DNA from: a virus
IMG/VR virus record: IMGVR_UViG_3300042881_001505
Span: 1 to 29,107 of that record
Reading direction: 5' to 3' (one strand)
DNA length: 29,107 nt
Of this stretch, positions 13,101-23,300 are shown one piece after another (within the stretch, counting starts at the first letter, position 1; every line of letters begins with the position of its first letter). Under the pieces are notes generated by a model, which was not told the DNA's origin, made no database searches, and saw only the letters and a list, made by a program, of their open reading frames with translations. A program made the translations under genes and the position numbers.

Positions 13101-14972
13101 ACGCAAATACAAGTTATGCGTGAACTTGTGCAGGCACAGAATCTTGCAACCGCAGCAACCATTGGCTTAACAGCAGCTACTAATTTAAGTACTGCTCAGG
13201 AAAATGTTAAAGGTGCTTACCGTACCCCAGGAATGCAGGAGCAAGCACAGACAGCATTGGCCGATGCAGAGGTAATGAAAACTTTAACTGATCAATTCCA
13301 GGCAGTTATAGCTACTGGAAAGGGTTCCAAAACTTTCTTAGATAATTTAAGTGCTGGATTAAGACAGTTAAAGGTACAGTCTCCGGAAGCTCTTACATTA
13401 CTTGCTCAAATGCGATCAGCAGTTAGTGCTGATCTTAAGCTTGGTGCTGATAAGGCAGCAATAGATAGAGAAAAAGAGCTGGATAGCTTAAAAACTGAAA
13501 ACAAGGTCAGAAATGAAGCCGCTAAACTAAGAGCTGAAGCAATAAAACTACAAAGCTTTGCAACGCAAGAAGAGCTGCGTAGTATAGATATACTGCAGCA
13601 GCGTAATGGCCAATTAAATATAGAACAGATAGCAAGACGAGAAGTACTACAAAATCAACAGGCACAAAATGCTTTTGATACTACAGCCGCTAGCCTATTA
13701 GCGGAAAAAGCAAACTTTGAGTCAAATATCAACGTTCTTAAAAAGCAATATAAAGATCTAAATACTAAAGAACTAGAGGATGCTTTCAAATTAGTTCAGC
13801 AAAATAAAGAAAAGGCCAATGAACAACAATTAGCTAATTCTAAGCAACAAAACGCTTTAGCCAAAGATCTTGAAATACTGAAAACAATTACTCTAGAAGA
13901 AACTAGAAGAATTCAGCGTATTCAAACACAAACAGAGATACGCGCTATTTCTAATAGCGCTAATTTAGAAGTTGCTCAACTAGAGCTAGACTTACAAATT
14001 AAGCGCGAAAGTTTAACCGAACAGCAGATAGCCGACGCAAAAAGATCTATTGAATATAGACAACTAGAACTAGATACTACAGCTAAATTAGCTGCCGCGG
14101 AAATTAATTGGTTAACTACTGTTAATAGACTTCGCGAGGAGTACTTAAAAGCTGATCCAGGTGAGGCTGGTGAAGCTACGCGTGAAAGAATTAGACAGGA
14201 TATGGCACTTGCTGGTCAAAGATTTCAAACAGAAATTGATGCTACTAATAAGCTAAAAGGGGCCAAAAAATCGCTGATTGATGAGGAAGCTAGATATAGC
14301 GAGCGACAAAAAGCATACGGTGAAGTATTTAAAAATACCTTTAATGGTATGGCTGATGCTATAGCAGAGTTTGCTAAAACCGGTAAACTAAACTTCAAGG
14401 GCTTAATTAATAGCATGCTTGAAGATTTGTTACGCTATGAGCTACGCCTACAAGCTATGCAAATGTACGCAGCATTTAGACCTGGTTTGATGAATCTGGT
14501 TGGTAGTATATTTAATCCAGCTGGAGGTTTTGGAAGTGGTTATGGGTACGGCCAACAAGATTTAGGATTATTCCTTGCCAAGGGCGGCGCTTTTGATGGC
14601 GGAGTTCAAAAATTTGGCAAAGGTGGAATGTTTACTAATAAAATAGTAACTGAACCCACCTTATTCAAGTTTGCACAAGGTGCTGGATTAATGGGCGAAG
14701 CTGGACCCGAAGCCATTATGCCCCTAAAGCGTGACGGTCAAGGTAACCTTGGTGTTCGCACCACACAGCAACAACCTAAAGTTGATGTAGTTGTAAATAA
14801 TTTCAGCGGTGAAAAGGCTGAAACTATGGAAACAGTAGACAGTAAGGGCAATCGCAAGATTGAGGTAGTAATTGGTGAAATGGTTGCAAGTGAAGTGGGT
14901 CGTAAAAATAGCCCTATGCAGCAGTCAATTAGTGCAAACTTTATGACTAGACCTGCAATGACAAGGAGATAA
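10179..14972 (+). CDS. Tail tape measure protein
   Basis: This 1597-residue protein sets tail length and is ejected ahead of the DNA at infection. It is mostly helical, coiled-coil and rich in Ala, Gln, Lys and Glu. There are hydrophobic segments near the N-terminus (LVRLYATVAANLFAVGAAF) and around residues 525-560. The C-terminal part shows the lambda-type pattern, with FAKTGKLNFKGLINSMLEDL (about 1400) and GEAGPEAIMP at 1506-1515. The start at 10179 is chosen because AAGGAG precedes it by five bases and it follows the P2 start site; a reading from TTG 10104 would begin inside the -35 box. At about 0.15 nm per residue the tail would be near 240 nm. Confidence 0.95.
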   Translation: MAGNPININLNVTDNGDTLKKRNQEAKELGQHLTRAAQLSEKALRPAAQKQPGEGTEYGRARGSMGTTGASARDFANQAQGLGGLVRLYATVAANLFAVGAAFNALREAMNTSNMIEGLNQLGAQSGQSLGILAKNLAAASGGAISLREAMEATVKATSSGMSSKQLMELGKVARNASQALGLTMSDAISRLTRGITKLEPELLDELGLFTKLDMATQQYALSVGKSTAALTDLERRQAFANAVLKEGIDKFGGIDIPTNPYDKLLSSLKNLAQNGLEAVNKYLGPLINALSQSPSALTAAIAAVGVTLVKQALPAIGEYREGLKSSADAAAELAGRKAAAALQAQAAVAEKVRLAAEANAEAEVAAVDKAAKRIEQIRGTSFGKQSRGYAILQKATQDVTKEELEYLQKVGDRYKKSGKQEIADRYYAAKAAIESSKQAEEAYGKVVEENTKKLKEQSNIFTARGQAEALAKRTAAIAASKGIVSQATQDTGTLGAFGAFKEMMDSITKSDKMGPIRKGFTAIAGSISIATTAITGFVGAIQGFLFAGAAVLALLKGLDAWMTSSEEQTVAFNGALDASNESIKTYERTLALLLKTDPENIFQSKVVMAQANAFKGLVENLTEVREKFEELTKAQNGWDRFVDRLLSVVNKDQLSKFAEGTVKQIAASLAAIDSDAERQAAQSQISNLLGAKGTGQIEWLQAIKEQGPEAAKSIKAVEGVFAGISKQQQLAAARSEEYDESLNKLNKTYKEFVRSTLDTSPATKLGEDMVNASVKLAGALQDPINSIGNMKRLLQESAITGLFSPATVQQINRLKPEIESLNKLHGATTIELKKARQEVAALTLDYEKVQKSYEGTTTGVNAEFGGDMVPSQVANLEQVGEKLNKAQARLLELAKKDTEERKKIASLMAEPVFRELVVEGFEKGSNLVKRDLDAAFEKARIGLARGIIGLIGEVPGVAQLESKLNQADFKLRETQIQVMRELVQAQNLATAATIGLTAATNLSTAQENVKGAYRTPGMQEQAQTALADAEVMKTLTDQFQAVIATGKGSKTFLDNLSAGLRQLKVQSPEALTLLAQMRSAVSADLKLGADKAAIDREKELDSLKTENKVRNEAAKLRAEAIKLQSFATQEELRSIDILQQRNGQLNIEQIARREVLQNQQAQNAFDTTAASLLAEKANFESNINVLKKQYKDLNTKELEDAFKLVQQNKEKANEQQLANSKQQNALAKDLEILKTITLEETRRIQRIQTQTEIRAISNSANLEVAQLELDLQIKRESLTEQQIADAKRSIEYRQLELDTTAKLAAAEINWLTTVNRLREEYLKADPGEAGEATRERIRQDMALAGQRFQTEIDATNKLKGAKKSLIDEEARYSERQKAYGEVFKNTFNGMADAIAEFAKTGKLNFKGLINSMLEDLLRYELRLQAMQMYAAFRPGLMNLVGSIFNPAGGFGSGYGYGQQDLGLFLAKGGAFDGGVQKFGKGGMFTNKIVTEPTLFKFAQGAGLMGEAGPEAIMPLKRDGQGNLGVRTTQQQPKVDVVVNNFSGEKAETMETVDSKGNRKIEVVIGEMVASEVGRKNSPMQQSISANFMTRPAMTRR

Positions 14973-14974
14973 TT

Positions 14975-15346
14975 ATGGCTACAATAAGCTGGCCAACAGC
15001 CAATAACTTTCCACAAGTACCACAAAAAGGATTTACTGAGTCAGTTGGGATCAATATTATAAGATCCCAAACTGACGCAGGTCCTGCAAAGCAGCGTGTT
15101 CGCAGCAAGCGTCCTACGACAATGCAGCTTAGTTTTATTATGACTACTGCACAAACGGAGACACTGCAGACATTTGTGCAAGATACGCTGCTGGGTACCA
15201 AGCGATTTAACTTCCCACATCCTAGGCTGCTAGGTACAGTGGTGGAGGCTCGTATAATCCCGCAGCAAGACGGTGAATTTTACCGCTTACAATACCTAGC
15301 TCCAGGCTACTGGCAAACAAGTTTAAATTTTGAAATATTACCATGA
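14975..15346 (+). CDS. Minor tail protein, gpM-like
   Basis: A 123-residue tail-tip protein placed as lambda M is, directly after the tape measure. It starts ISWPTANNFPQVPQKGF, carries the strand TMQLSFIMTTAQTETLQTFV, and ends in GYWQTSLNFEIL, a late aromatic strand typical of the phage minor tail family. The ribosome site AAGGAG lies in the end of the tape-measure gene. The stop overlaps the next start by four bases (ATGA). I infer a ring protein bridging tape measure and tip; the family match is by pattern. Confidence 0.65.
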   Translation: MATISWPTANNFPQVPQKGFTESVGINIIRSQTDAGPAKQRVRSKRPTTMQLSFIMTTAQTETLQTFVQDTLLGTKRFNFPHPRLLGTVVEARIIPQQDGEFYRLQYLAPGYWQTSLNFEILP

Positions 15347-15870
15347 GTAGATTATCCAGTTTAAGTCCGCAAGCTATTAAAGCTATGTTCTCGTCAGAAA
15401 CAGACGAGCAATTAATAACATTGTTAACTATACAAGATCCAGCCCAGCCAACTGTACCAGTTAGGCTGGCGGATAGCTTTACTCAGCGGATAACTGGTTT
15501 AACCACAGACGACGAAGTTATCTATGGTGTAGTAAGTCGCGGGCAAAACTACCTATTCTTGCCCATGGAGATTACGCTACCAAGCGAAGAAGACGCAGGG
15601 GTTGGCCGCTGCAGTGTAGTATTCAACTTTGTTACGCCTGATGCCATTAAACTTATTCGCGAAAACTTATTAAATCCTACTAGAATAACACTGGAGTTAG
15701 TGCTGGCCAGTAGTCCTGATACTATTGAAGCCGTATTCTCAGGATTTTATATTGTTAGTGCAAACTATAATGCACAAAGTATTACACTAAACTTAGACAT
15801 GATTGATTATAGCCGTGAACCGTTTCCGTGCTATAATTTTACACCAAACTATTTTCCAGGACTATTCTAA
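15343..15870 (+). CDS. Minor tail protein, DUF1833 family (gpL position)
   Basis: This 175-residue protein has the DUF1833 layout: a strand with an aromatic/hydrophobic run (NYLFLPMEITLPSEED), then RCSVVFNFVTPDAIKLIREN, the core ITLELVLASSPDTIEAVFSGF, and the closing EPFPCYNFTPNYFPGLF, whose FPGLF end is characteristic. It lies in the position of lambda gpL, at the tail tip, just before the NlpC/P60 tip enzyme. Its stop overlaps the next start by one base (TAATG). No zinc or iron-sulfur cysteine cluster like that of lambda gpL is visible, so only position suggests equivalence. Confidence 0.82.
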   Translation: MSRLSSLSPQAIKAMFSSETDEQLITLLTIQDPAQPTVPVRLADSFTQRITGLTTDDEVIYGVVSRGQNYLFLPMEITLPSEEDAGVGRCSVVFNFVTPDAIKLIRENLLNPTRITLELVLASSPDTIEAVFSGFYIVSANYNAQSITLNLDMIDYSREPFPCYNFTPNYFPGLF

Positions 15871-18800
15871 TGAATTTTGATAAGTACATTGGTTTACCAT
15901 ACCAGGAAAATGGTAGAACACAGTCAGGTGTAGACTGTTGGGGTCTTGCCCGATTAATTTACAAACACGAGCTAGGCATTGAGTTACCAGACTACAGCGA
16001 CTTGTATACTGGTAGTTGGGACGAGCAAGTTACCAAGCTAATAAACTATCACAAGGATAGTTGGCATCAAGTGGAAAAGCCTGTTGTTGGCGACTTGTGT
16101 TTATTTAACATTTACGGCGAGCCTGCACACATTGGTGTGTATTGTGGTGGTAATAGATTTATACATAGCCGTGATGGTAAAGATACTGTTGTAGAATCTC
16201 TAAGCAGTATTGCTTGGAAAAAGCGTTTCCAAGGATACTTTAGATACAGTGCCAGTAGCGTTCAGCTAACTGGTGCACCACATCCACTACGCATAAGTAA
16301 TGTTACAGAGTGGACTGTATCCGGAACCACTATTGCAAACTTAGTTAAGTTTTTAACTGAAAAATACAGCATAGGCAAGTACTTAAGCAGCCGTATTGTT
16401 ATTATGGTAGACGGCGTACCTGTGCCTAAAGATCAGTGGGATACCACTGTGCTGCGGGAAGGACAACAAGTAAGCTACAGAACTGTTGCACAAGGACGCA
16501 ATGCCTTGCGTATGGTTCTATTTATTGCTGTAATGGTTGTAGCAAACGTTTATGGTGCTAAATTAGGTGCAACACTATTTGGTGAGATAGCCAGCGCAAA
16601 AGTAGCTGCAGCACTAGGTACAGCCATAATCTCAACTGCAGGTTTTGCCTTGGTAAACGCTATCGCGCCTGTACGCATGCCGGATATGGGCAAAGATCCT
16701 GGCCAGCCAAATCAAATGGGCTTATTTAACGGCTCGTCAAACCAGGCAAACCGTCTGGGAGCTATTCCAGTTGTACTAGGTCGTGTAAGATTTAGTGGCA
16801 TACTGGGTGCAACTCCGTATATCGAAACACAAACTAACACTAACACCCTAAACTTACTTATTATTTGGGGATTTGGTCCACTGGATGTACAAAATATCTG
16901 TGTTGGTGCAAACGACTTAAAGGCGTATTATTTTGCTGATCTAGGTGAGGATGCAGACAAGCAAGTAGTAACATTGCCTGGAAGTTTAACGGAAACAGCT
17001 CAGCATGCTGTACCTTTTAATAACTTGTATCCAACAGATGTAGAGCAAATATTCTCGCAACAAGGTGAGCTGGTAAACAATACCACAGACGGCAATCCTT
17101 GGCGTGAGATTACATTTGAGCAGCAGGGTACGGGTGTAGATATTGCTTTTAATTTTCCAGAAGGCTTACGAAGAATTAAGGCAAAAGGAAATGACGCAGG
17201 CACTATAAGCGAGGCAACCGCTACTTTTGAGATACAAGTAGCAAAGGTCAGTGATCCGTTTCAACAAACTGCTCCGTGGAACCCTGGGGGTACAGGCACA
17301 ACACCTAATACTAACGCGGTAGCTTTTATACGCGACTTGACTGCGCCAAGTGCAGTGGGCGATGAATTCGTTAGTTTTGGCTCGCTGTATAGATGGCATG
17401 TTATTTGCATAGGCCCTGGCAGCGTAATAACAGAATTTTCGGGAGCGGTTACTGATAATTTAAATAGTGAGCCAAGTCAGTCTTTGAGAGACTATTATCA
17501 AAGCACAGGACTAGGAAGCTTACTTGGTATCGATAATACTGCAACAAGAATACCACAAATCCCTCCAGGATATACAAAGCTTTACACTATTTGTTTACAA
17601 AGCGGAGTGGGATTTGTAAATCAACCAGACAGAATTATTAACCACTTAAGTGGATTGGCTGGTGGTTATACTGGACTAAACTTTACTTTTGAAAATAAAG
17701 GATTACCCGACTATGAGGGTGGTCAAATATTTGCCGGCATTGTTACTGTACAAGTAAGTGGCGGATTACTGTATCAAAATGCTCCAACTACATCAGGGCT
17801 AAGCAATACCAGTATATTTAAAACTAGTTTAGCAACAGTAGCTGGGTCTACTAAGCCAGGTGATTATAGTCGCTGGGACCAATTCCTAAAAGATAATTAT
17901 GTTTGGGTTGGTACTGGTACTACAATGGACACTACTGTAACAGTAAACTTACCAAAGTCAGGCATATATACATTTACAGCAAGTGTAGACGATACTGCCA
18001 CTATTAAATTAGGCACTACAACAGTACTCAATTTGCCAAAAGATAGTTGGGGTAGCACAACAACAACTTATGAATATTTTGAAGCGGGCAGCTATCCGCT
18101 TAATATTAAGGCAACAGATACTGGTGGTAACAAAGGAGTAGCCTTAGAAATAACTTACAGCGAAAGCGAAAACGTTGCACTAGGCCCACAAACTATTGTT
18201 ACATTAGGTAATAGATTATTTGTAAAGCGTAAAGATCCTTTTAACTGGGTTTACAGAGTACGCGGTCTAGACTTAGCAAGGTATAAGCTACGTGTTCGCA
18301 GAGTAGACGTTCAACCAGACGAAGCGGAAGACAGTGAGTACAGAACTTACAATAGAGTTACACTAACTTCTGCAACTAGTTTTAATAGTTTCGAACCTCC
18401 GCTGAAGAAGTTGCCTAGAGGTAATTTAGCCAGAACAGCTATTAAAGTGCAGAGTACAAGTAAAGCTAATGGCCAGGTAGACGGCGTAAATGCGCTTGTA
18501 ACTACAATGTTCTTAGACTGGAATAAAACGTCACAAGACTGGGTATATGGACAAACTAATAATCCTGCAAGTTTATTCTTATACATACTAACACATCCTG
18601 CTAACGTATACAGAGTAGCTACGTGGGGCACTGCAACCTTTGCCCAAGACGTGCAGGCAAATATAGATTTAGCAAAAATACAAGAATGGCACGAGTTTTG
18701 CAATCCAAATACACCAACAGCCAATAATCCTAAATTAACCTATAATGCCGTTATTACTAGCACGCAAAGTATAATGGATACTTTGCGCGATATATGTGCA

Positions 18801-20360
18801 GCCGGAAAGGCCAGCCCAATTTATATAGACGGCAAATGGAGCGTGATTATTGATAAACCAAGAACTCACGTTGTACAGCATTTTACTCCACACAATAGCT
18901 GGGGATTTGAGGCTACTAAGAATTTGCCAAGAATTCCGCACGCTTTCAGAGTAACCATACAAGACGAAGAAAATGCATATCAGCCAAAAGAGTTATATGC
19001 ATACAACTATGGATATAGCCAATACGGTACAGAGTCTGGTAAACAGGCAGCAGAAATTTTTGAAGAACTACAACTACCTGGTGTAACTAACGCTACTCAG
19101 GCTTTACATCTTGCACGCTGGCACCTAGCACAACTAAAGCTTCGCCCTGAAACTTATACAATAAATACTGACTTTGAGTATTTAGTTTGTAATCGTGGAG
19201 ACTTGGTAAGAGTTAGTCACGATGTTCCATCGTGGGGAACTGCCAGTGGCAGGATTAAAAGCGTAAATTATACAACTAAAACTATTCAGTTAACTGAAAG
19301 AGTACCTCTACAAGCTGGAAAAACTTACAGAATACTTGTACGAAATAATAATATTACTACAAGTCCTGGTAGTGGCAGCGTATATAAAACACTAGCAGCT
19401 GTAACTAATACTGGTTACTTTGATACAATTACTGTACAAGAAAGTATTACTAGTGCGGAACTACAAGTAGATAACTTGTTTATGTTGGGCGAGATAAATA
19501 AAGAAACGCAAGAATTAATTGTTTTGTCCATTGAACCAACTACAAATACTTCTGCACGCATAACATTAACCGATTACAGTCCACAAATATATACAGCAAA
19601 TTTAGCAAATGATTTACTTGTATATAATCCTAATATTACATTACCATCTATGGGTATTGTAGATACAACAATTGTTGGATATCCTACAATTGTTAGTGTA
19701 GTAAGCACTCGTGAAACTAGTGAACAAATTTCTGTAGGAACTTATCAAACAGCTGCATTGCTAACCTTCACTAACACGGCGAATGATAGTAGAAATGCAG
19801 AGTTAGTTCAGTTCGAGATGATTCCAGGAGATCAGCAGTTTAATAGCAATGCGCCAACAAACTTGTATACTGTAGAGAAACAGCAAGGTAATATAACTTT
19901 TACAGCTCTAATAACTGGAAAAACTTATAAAGTTCGCGGCAGATACACCAACAGAACCGGCAGTGTATTTGGTAACTGGAGTCCTATGCTTGTATTTGTT
20001 GCTGGAACGGCTGGACTAAGTCCAACAGTGCCTACGGTCGAATTAGATCTAGATACAAACTATATTGTTGCAAAAGTACCACAAACTATCACTAAAAATG
20101 CAGACTTTAGAGCCTACGAGTATAGGTTATATAAAGATACGGGAGTGGAAGATTTCTGGGATATAGTTCCAAATACCACTAATAATATAAAAATTGTAGA
20201 GAGCCCAAGTGAAGCCAGATTTAACTTATTGGAGCTGCCGCCCCCAAGAATTTCTCAAGCAGGAATTACGTATAGGGTAGCTTGCAGAACTATAAGCAGA
20301 AGCGGCGAATATAGCTCAGAAAGCGCGCTTGGTACAATAGTTGTAACAACTATTACATAA
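15870..20360 (+). CDS. Fused tail-tip protein: NlpC/P60 peptidase (K) + assembly protein (I) + central fibre J
   Basis: This 1496-residue protein appears to merge three lambda genes. Residues 1-128 form an NlpC/P60 cysteine peptidase: Cys23 in DCWGLAR, His87 in AHIGVY, and His99 in RFIHS are the likely catalytic residues, for local peptidoglycan opening. Residues about 133-210 resemble the ubiquitin-like gpI region, followed by a hydrophobic stretch (about 212-268). From about 285 the gpJ pattern starts (AIPVVLGRVRFSGILGATP). Residues about 660-765 look like an inserted PA14-like beta sandwich. After more gpJ core, the end (about 1250-1496) is fibronectin-III-like. It should form the tip hub that contacts the cell and assembles the fibres. 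No internal stop or frameshift is seen. Confidence 0.88.
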   Translation: MNFDKYIGLPYQENGRTQSGVDCWGLARLIYKHELGIELPDYSDLYTGSWDEQVTKLINYHKDSWHQVEKPVVGDLCLFNIYGEPAHIGVYCGGNRFIHSRDGKDTVVESLSSIAWKKRFQGYFRYSASSVQLTGAPHPLRISNVTEWTVSGTTIANLVKFLTEKYSIGKYLSSRIVIMVDGVPVPKDQWDTTVLREGQQVSYRTVAQGRNALRMVLFIAVMVVANVYGAKLGATLFGEIASAKVAAALGTAIISTAGFALVNAIAPVRMPDMGKDPGQPNQMGLFNGSSNQANRLGAIPVVLGRVRFSGILGATPYIETQTNTNTLNLLIIWGFGPLDVQNICVGANDLKAYYFADLGEDADKQVVTLPGSLTETAQHAVPFNNLYPTDVEQIFSQQGELVNNTTDGNPWREITFEQQGTGVDIAFNFPEGLRRIKAKGNDAGTISEATATFEIQVAKVSDPFQQTAPWNPGGTGTTPNTNAVAFIRDLTAPSAVGDEFVSFGSLYRWHVICIGPGSVITEFSGAVTDNLNSEPSQSLRDYYQSTGLGSLLGIDNTATRIPQIPPGYTKLYTICLQSGVGFVNQPDRIINHLSGLAGGYTGLNFTFENKGLPDYEGGQIFAGIVTVQVSGGLLYQNAPTTSGLSNTSIFKTSLATVAGSTKPGDYSRWDQFLKDNYVWVGTGTTMDTTVTVNLPKSGIYTFTASVDDTATIKLGTTTVLNLPKDSWGSTTTTYEYFEAGSYPLNIKATDTGGNKGVALEITYSESENVALGPQTIVTLGNRLFVKRKDPFNWVYRVRGLDLARYKLRVRRVDVQPDEAEDSEYRTYNRVTLTSATSFNSFEPPLKKLPRGNLARTAIKVQSTSKANGQVDGVNALVTTMFLDWNKTSQDWVYGQTNNPASLFLYILTHPANVYRVATWGTATFAQDVQANIDLAKIQEWHEFCNPNTPTANNPKLTYNAVITSTQSIMDTLRDICAAGKASPIYIDGKWSVIIDKPRTHVVQHFTPHNSWGFEATKNLPRIPHAFRVTIQDEENAYQPKELYAYNYGYSQYGTESGKQAAEIFEELQLPGVTNATQALHLARWHLAQLKLRPETYTINTDFEYLVCNRGDLVRVSHDVPSWGTASGRIKSVNYTTKTIQLTERVPLQAGKTYRILVRNNNITTSPGSGSVYKTLAAVTNTGYFDTITVQESITSAELQVDNLFMLGEINKETQELIVLSIEPTTNTSARITLTDYSPQIYTANLANDLLVYNPNITLPSMGIVDTTIVGYPTIVSVVSTRETSEQISVGTYQTAALLTFTNTANDSRNAELVQFEMIPGDQQFNSNAPTNLYTVEKQQGNITFTALITGKTYKVRGRYTNRTGSVFGNWSPMLVFVAGTAGLSPTVPTVELDLDTNYIVAKVPQTITKNADFRAYEYRLYKDTGVEDFWDIVPNTTNNIKIVESPSEARFNLLELPPPRISQAGITYRVACRTISRSGEYSSESALGTIVVTTIT

Positions 20361-20370
20361 AAGGATAACT

Positions 20371-23300
20371 ATGTCAGTAAGTTTATTTCCAGGTATAAGA
20401 CGCCTACACTTACTTTATAGCACTAGATATGATGCAATTCGTACCACGGATGTGCGTGATGATTTAGTTGGTATTAAGGTATGGTTAAGCACAACTCAAG
20501 GATTTAATCCGCAAAATATTACTCCAATTGAGTATGGAGTAGGCTCGTCTGTAACTATTGATAACTTACAAACAAATACACTGTATTATGTTCGTTATGC
20601 TTTTATTAGTAAAATAGATCCTAGTGTTTACACTATTTCTAACGAGTTGTCTGCTAAAACATATGACGAGTTAACAAGAGTTTATGGCGAATTAACTAAC
20701 GATCCACACTATTTGCTGCGTAGTCAAAATGCTAACACTCCTGACTGGAGCTATGCAACAGGCACTTTTAGAGTGTGGAACTACAGTACTGAGGTAACAG
20801 CAGGAGGTGCAAATACTCCTGCTGACCCTAAAGGTCCGGTGTACAGTGTGGTCGCAAACAGTGCTACAAATGGACTCATAGCAAGTATCAATAGTACTAC
20901 TGGTGTATTTACTGCGACCGGCTGGACAGGCACTGCAAGAACTGCAAAGGTTACTTTTAAGGCTATATATGACGGCGTAGAGGTTTTACGGGACTGGGAA
21001 ATTGTAGACGGCATTGGTCAAGATGCGCCACAATTAAAACTTACGTCAGTGCCCAATAACTTTGTATACGATGACGTTAACGCTACTTTGAGTAAAATTC
21101 CTCAAATAGTGTACACGGCCACACTTACAAACTTAACTGGCACGCCCAACTTTACAGTTGTTGGCTACAAGGCAGATAATACAGTTATAGGCAACGTTGC
21201 TTTTACACAAAGCAACAATGTAATCACTATTACAAATGCACAATTTCATATTAGCAATGACATTGCGTATGCTTTAGTAACTGCTACACTTGGTTCTGTA
21301 AGTGACAGTGATACGGTATGGCGATTAAATAATGGCAGCGACGCTATTGTAGTAGACATATCAAATCCAGTAGTTCAACTGCAAGCAGATTCAGCAGGTG
21401 CTATAGACCCTACAGAGTATGTTGACACTGGTACTGGCATTGAAGTATACGAAGGCTCAGCAAAGCTGCCAGTAGATAACAGCAGTCCATACTCCGCAGG
21501 CAGCTGGACTATTACTAATATTAATAGTACCGGTATAACTCCGGACACTACTCCAACTATAAATCCGTATAGTATTGTGTATGATCAACACAATAATATG
21601 ACGCAAGATACTGCTACTATAGAGTATACTATTAGTTACAAGACTAAAGCAGGTATTGCTGGTACGCGAGTAGTTACACAAAGTTTTAGCAAAAGTAAGC
21701 AAGGTGTTCAAGGAGTTCCCGGGTCTAATGCACCAGTTGTAAACTTAACTGCTGACAAAGCTGCGTTTATAAAGCAGAAAAATACCGGAACCATAACGCC
21801 AGCAACTATTACTATTACAGCCAATGTAATAAATGTTCCTAGTGCAACTTATGCGTGGTATGTAGACAATACACTGCAGTCCGGCCAAACAAACTCTACT
21901 TTTGTAGTATCTCAATTTAGTCCAACTGCATCTAAGCTAATAAAGTGTGTAGTAACTGGAACAGGCGGTGTTACCACCTATGATGAACTGAGTGTATACA
22001 GCATAGCCGAAGGCGATGACAGCTATATTGGTGGTTTGACCAACGAAAATCAGACTATACAAGCACAGTCCGACGGTACTATTTACAGTGGACAGCTGCC
22101 AATATCAAGTCAATTTTTGGTAGTTCGTGGAACAGAAATACTAACCAGTGGAGTTGCGTACAGCAAGGTTAGCGAAACTGGAATGACCAGTAGTATAAAT
22201 GCAACTACTGGAGCAATAAGTGTTACCGCTGTTAGTTCGACTACTGCAACCGCAACATATCGTGCAACCGTAACAGGCACCAGTATAGTGCTAGACAAAG
22301 TCTTGACTGTAAATGTAAGCAAAGATGGTCAAAACAGTATAAGTTACTGGATGATTGCTAGCAGCAGTTCTGTTAGAAAATCTACAGCAGGTGCGTTTAC
22401 GCCTAGTACAGTAACTTTTAGCTTAAAGTCTAAACAAGGCGATGCCGCGCCGCAGGATTATAGTGGCAGAATAATAATTGCTACTAGTACCGACGGTAGT
22501 ACTTATACTAATCAGTATACATCTGCTAACAATGAAACTGCGTATACATATACTATACCTGCAAACACTAGAACTATTCGTGCCAGAATGTACCTGGCAG
22601 GCGGAACAACCACACTAGTAGATGAAGAAATTGTTGCAGTAGTAGATGATGGTGCCACAGGCAGTGCTGCTAAAACTGTAGATATTGGTAATATTACTAA
22701 CTTTAAGGTAAATGCTGCTGATATATTTTCACCAACAACTGCAACATTGAATGCGGTTACGCAAAATATAAGCTCTCCAAGCTATAGCTGGTCTATTACA
22801 AACGCCACGCCCAGCACTAGTAGCGCGTCTAGTGTTACACTTACACCAAGTGGTTCGGGCATTAATTTTATTACTGTAAATCTTACAGTAACTGATCAGA
22901 GTACTGGGCAAACATTCAGTAAGTCAGCTACTCTAAGCGTAGCTTATGATGGGGCAGTAGGCCAAACAGGTGCCGCTGGTATAATGTCGGCTTTTCCAAC
23001 CATCTATAGATGGTCTACTTCGCAACCAAGTCGTTCCAATTTAGCGGCCACGTCATATACTTGGAGCGACGGTAGTTATACAGCTCCCAGTGGTTGGTTT
23101 ACCTATGTACCTACCGATACTACACCAGGTAACGTTCTGTGGGGTATAACAATACCACTAACAGTTACAGGTAGTACAACTACTAGTCCGCTAAATTGGA
23201 ACGACACAAGCTATCAGCTAACAGCTAGAGCGTATAATGGTACTAATGGGGCTAACGGTATTAATGGAACCAATGGAACCAATGGAACCAATGGTACCAA

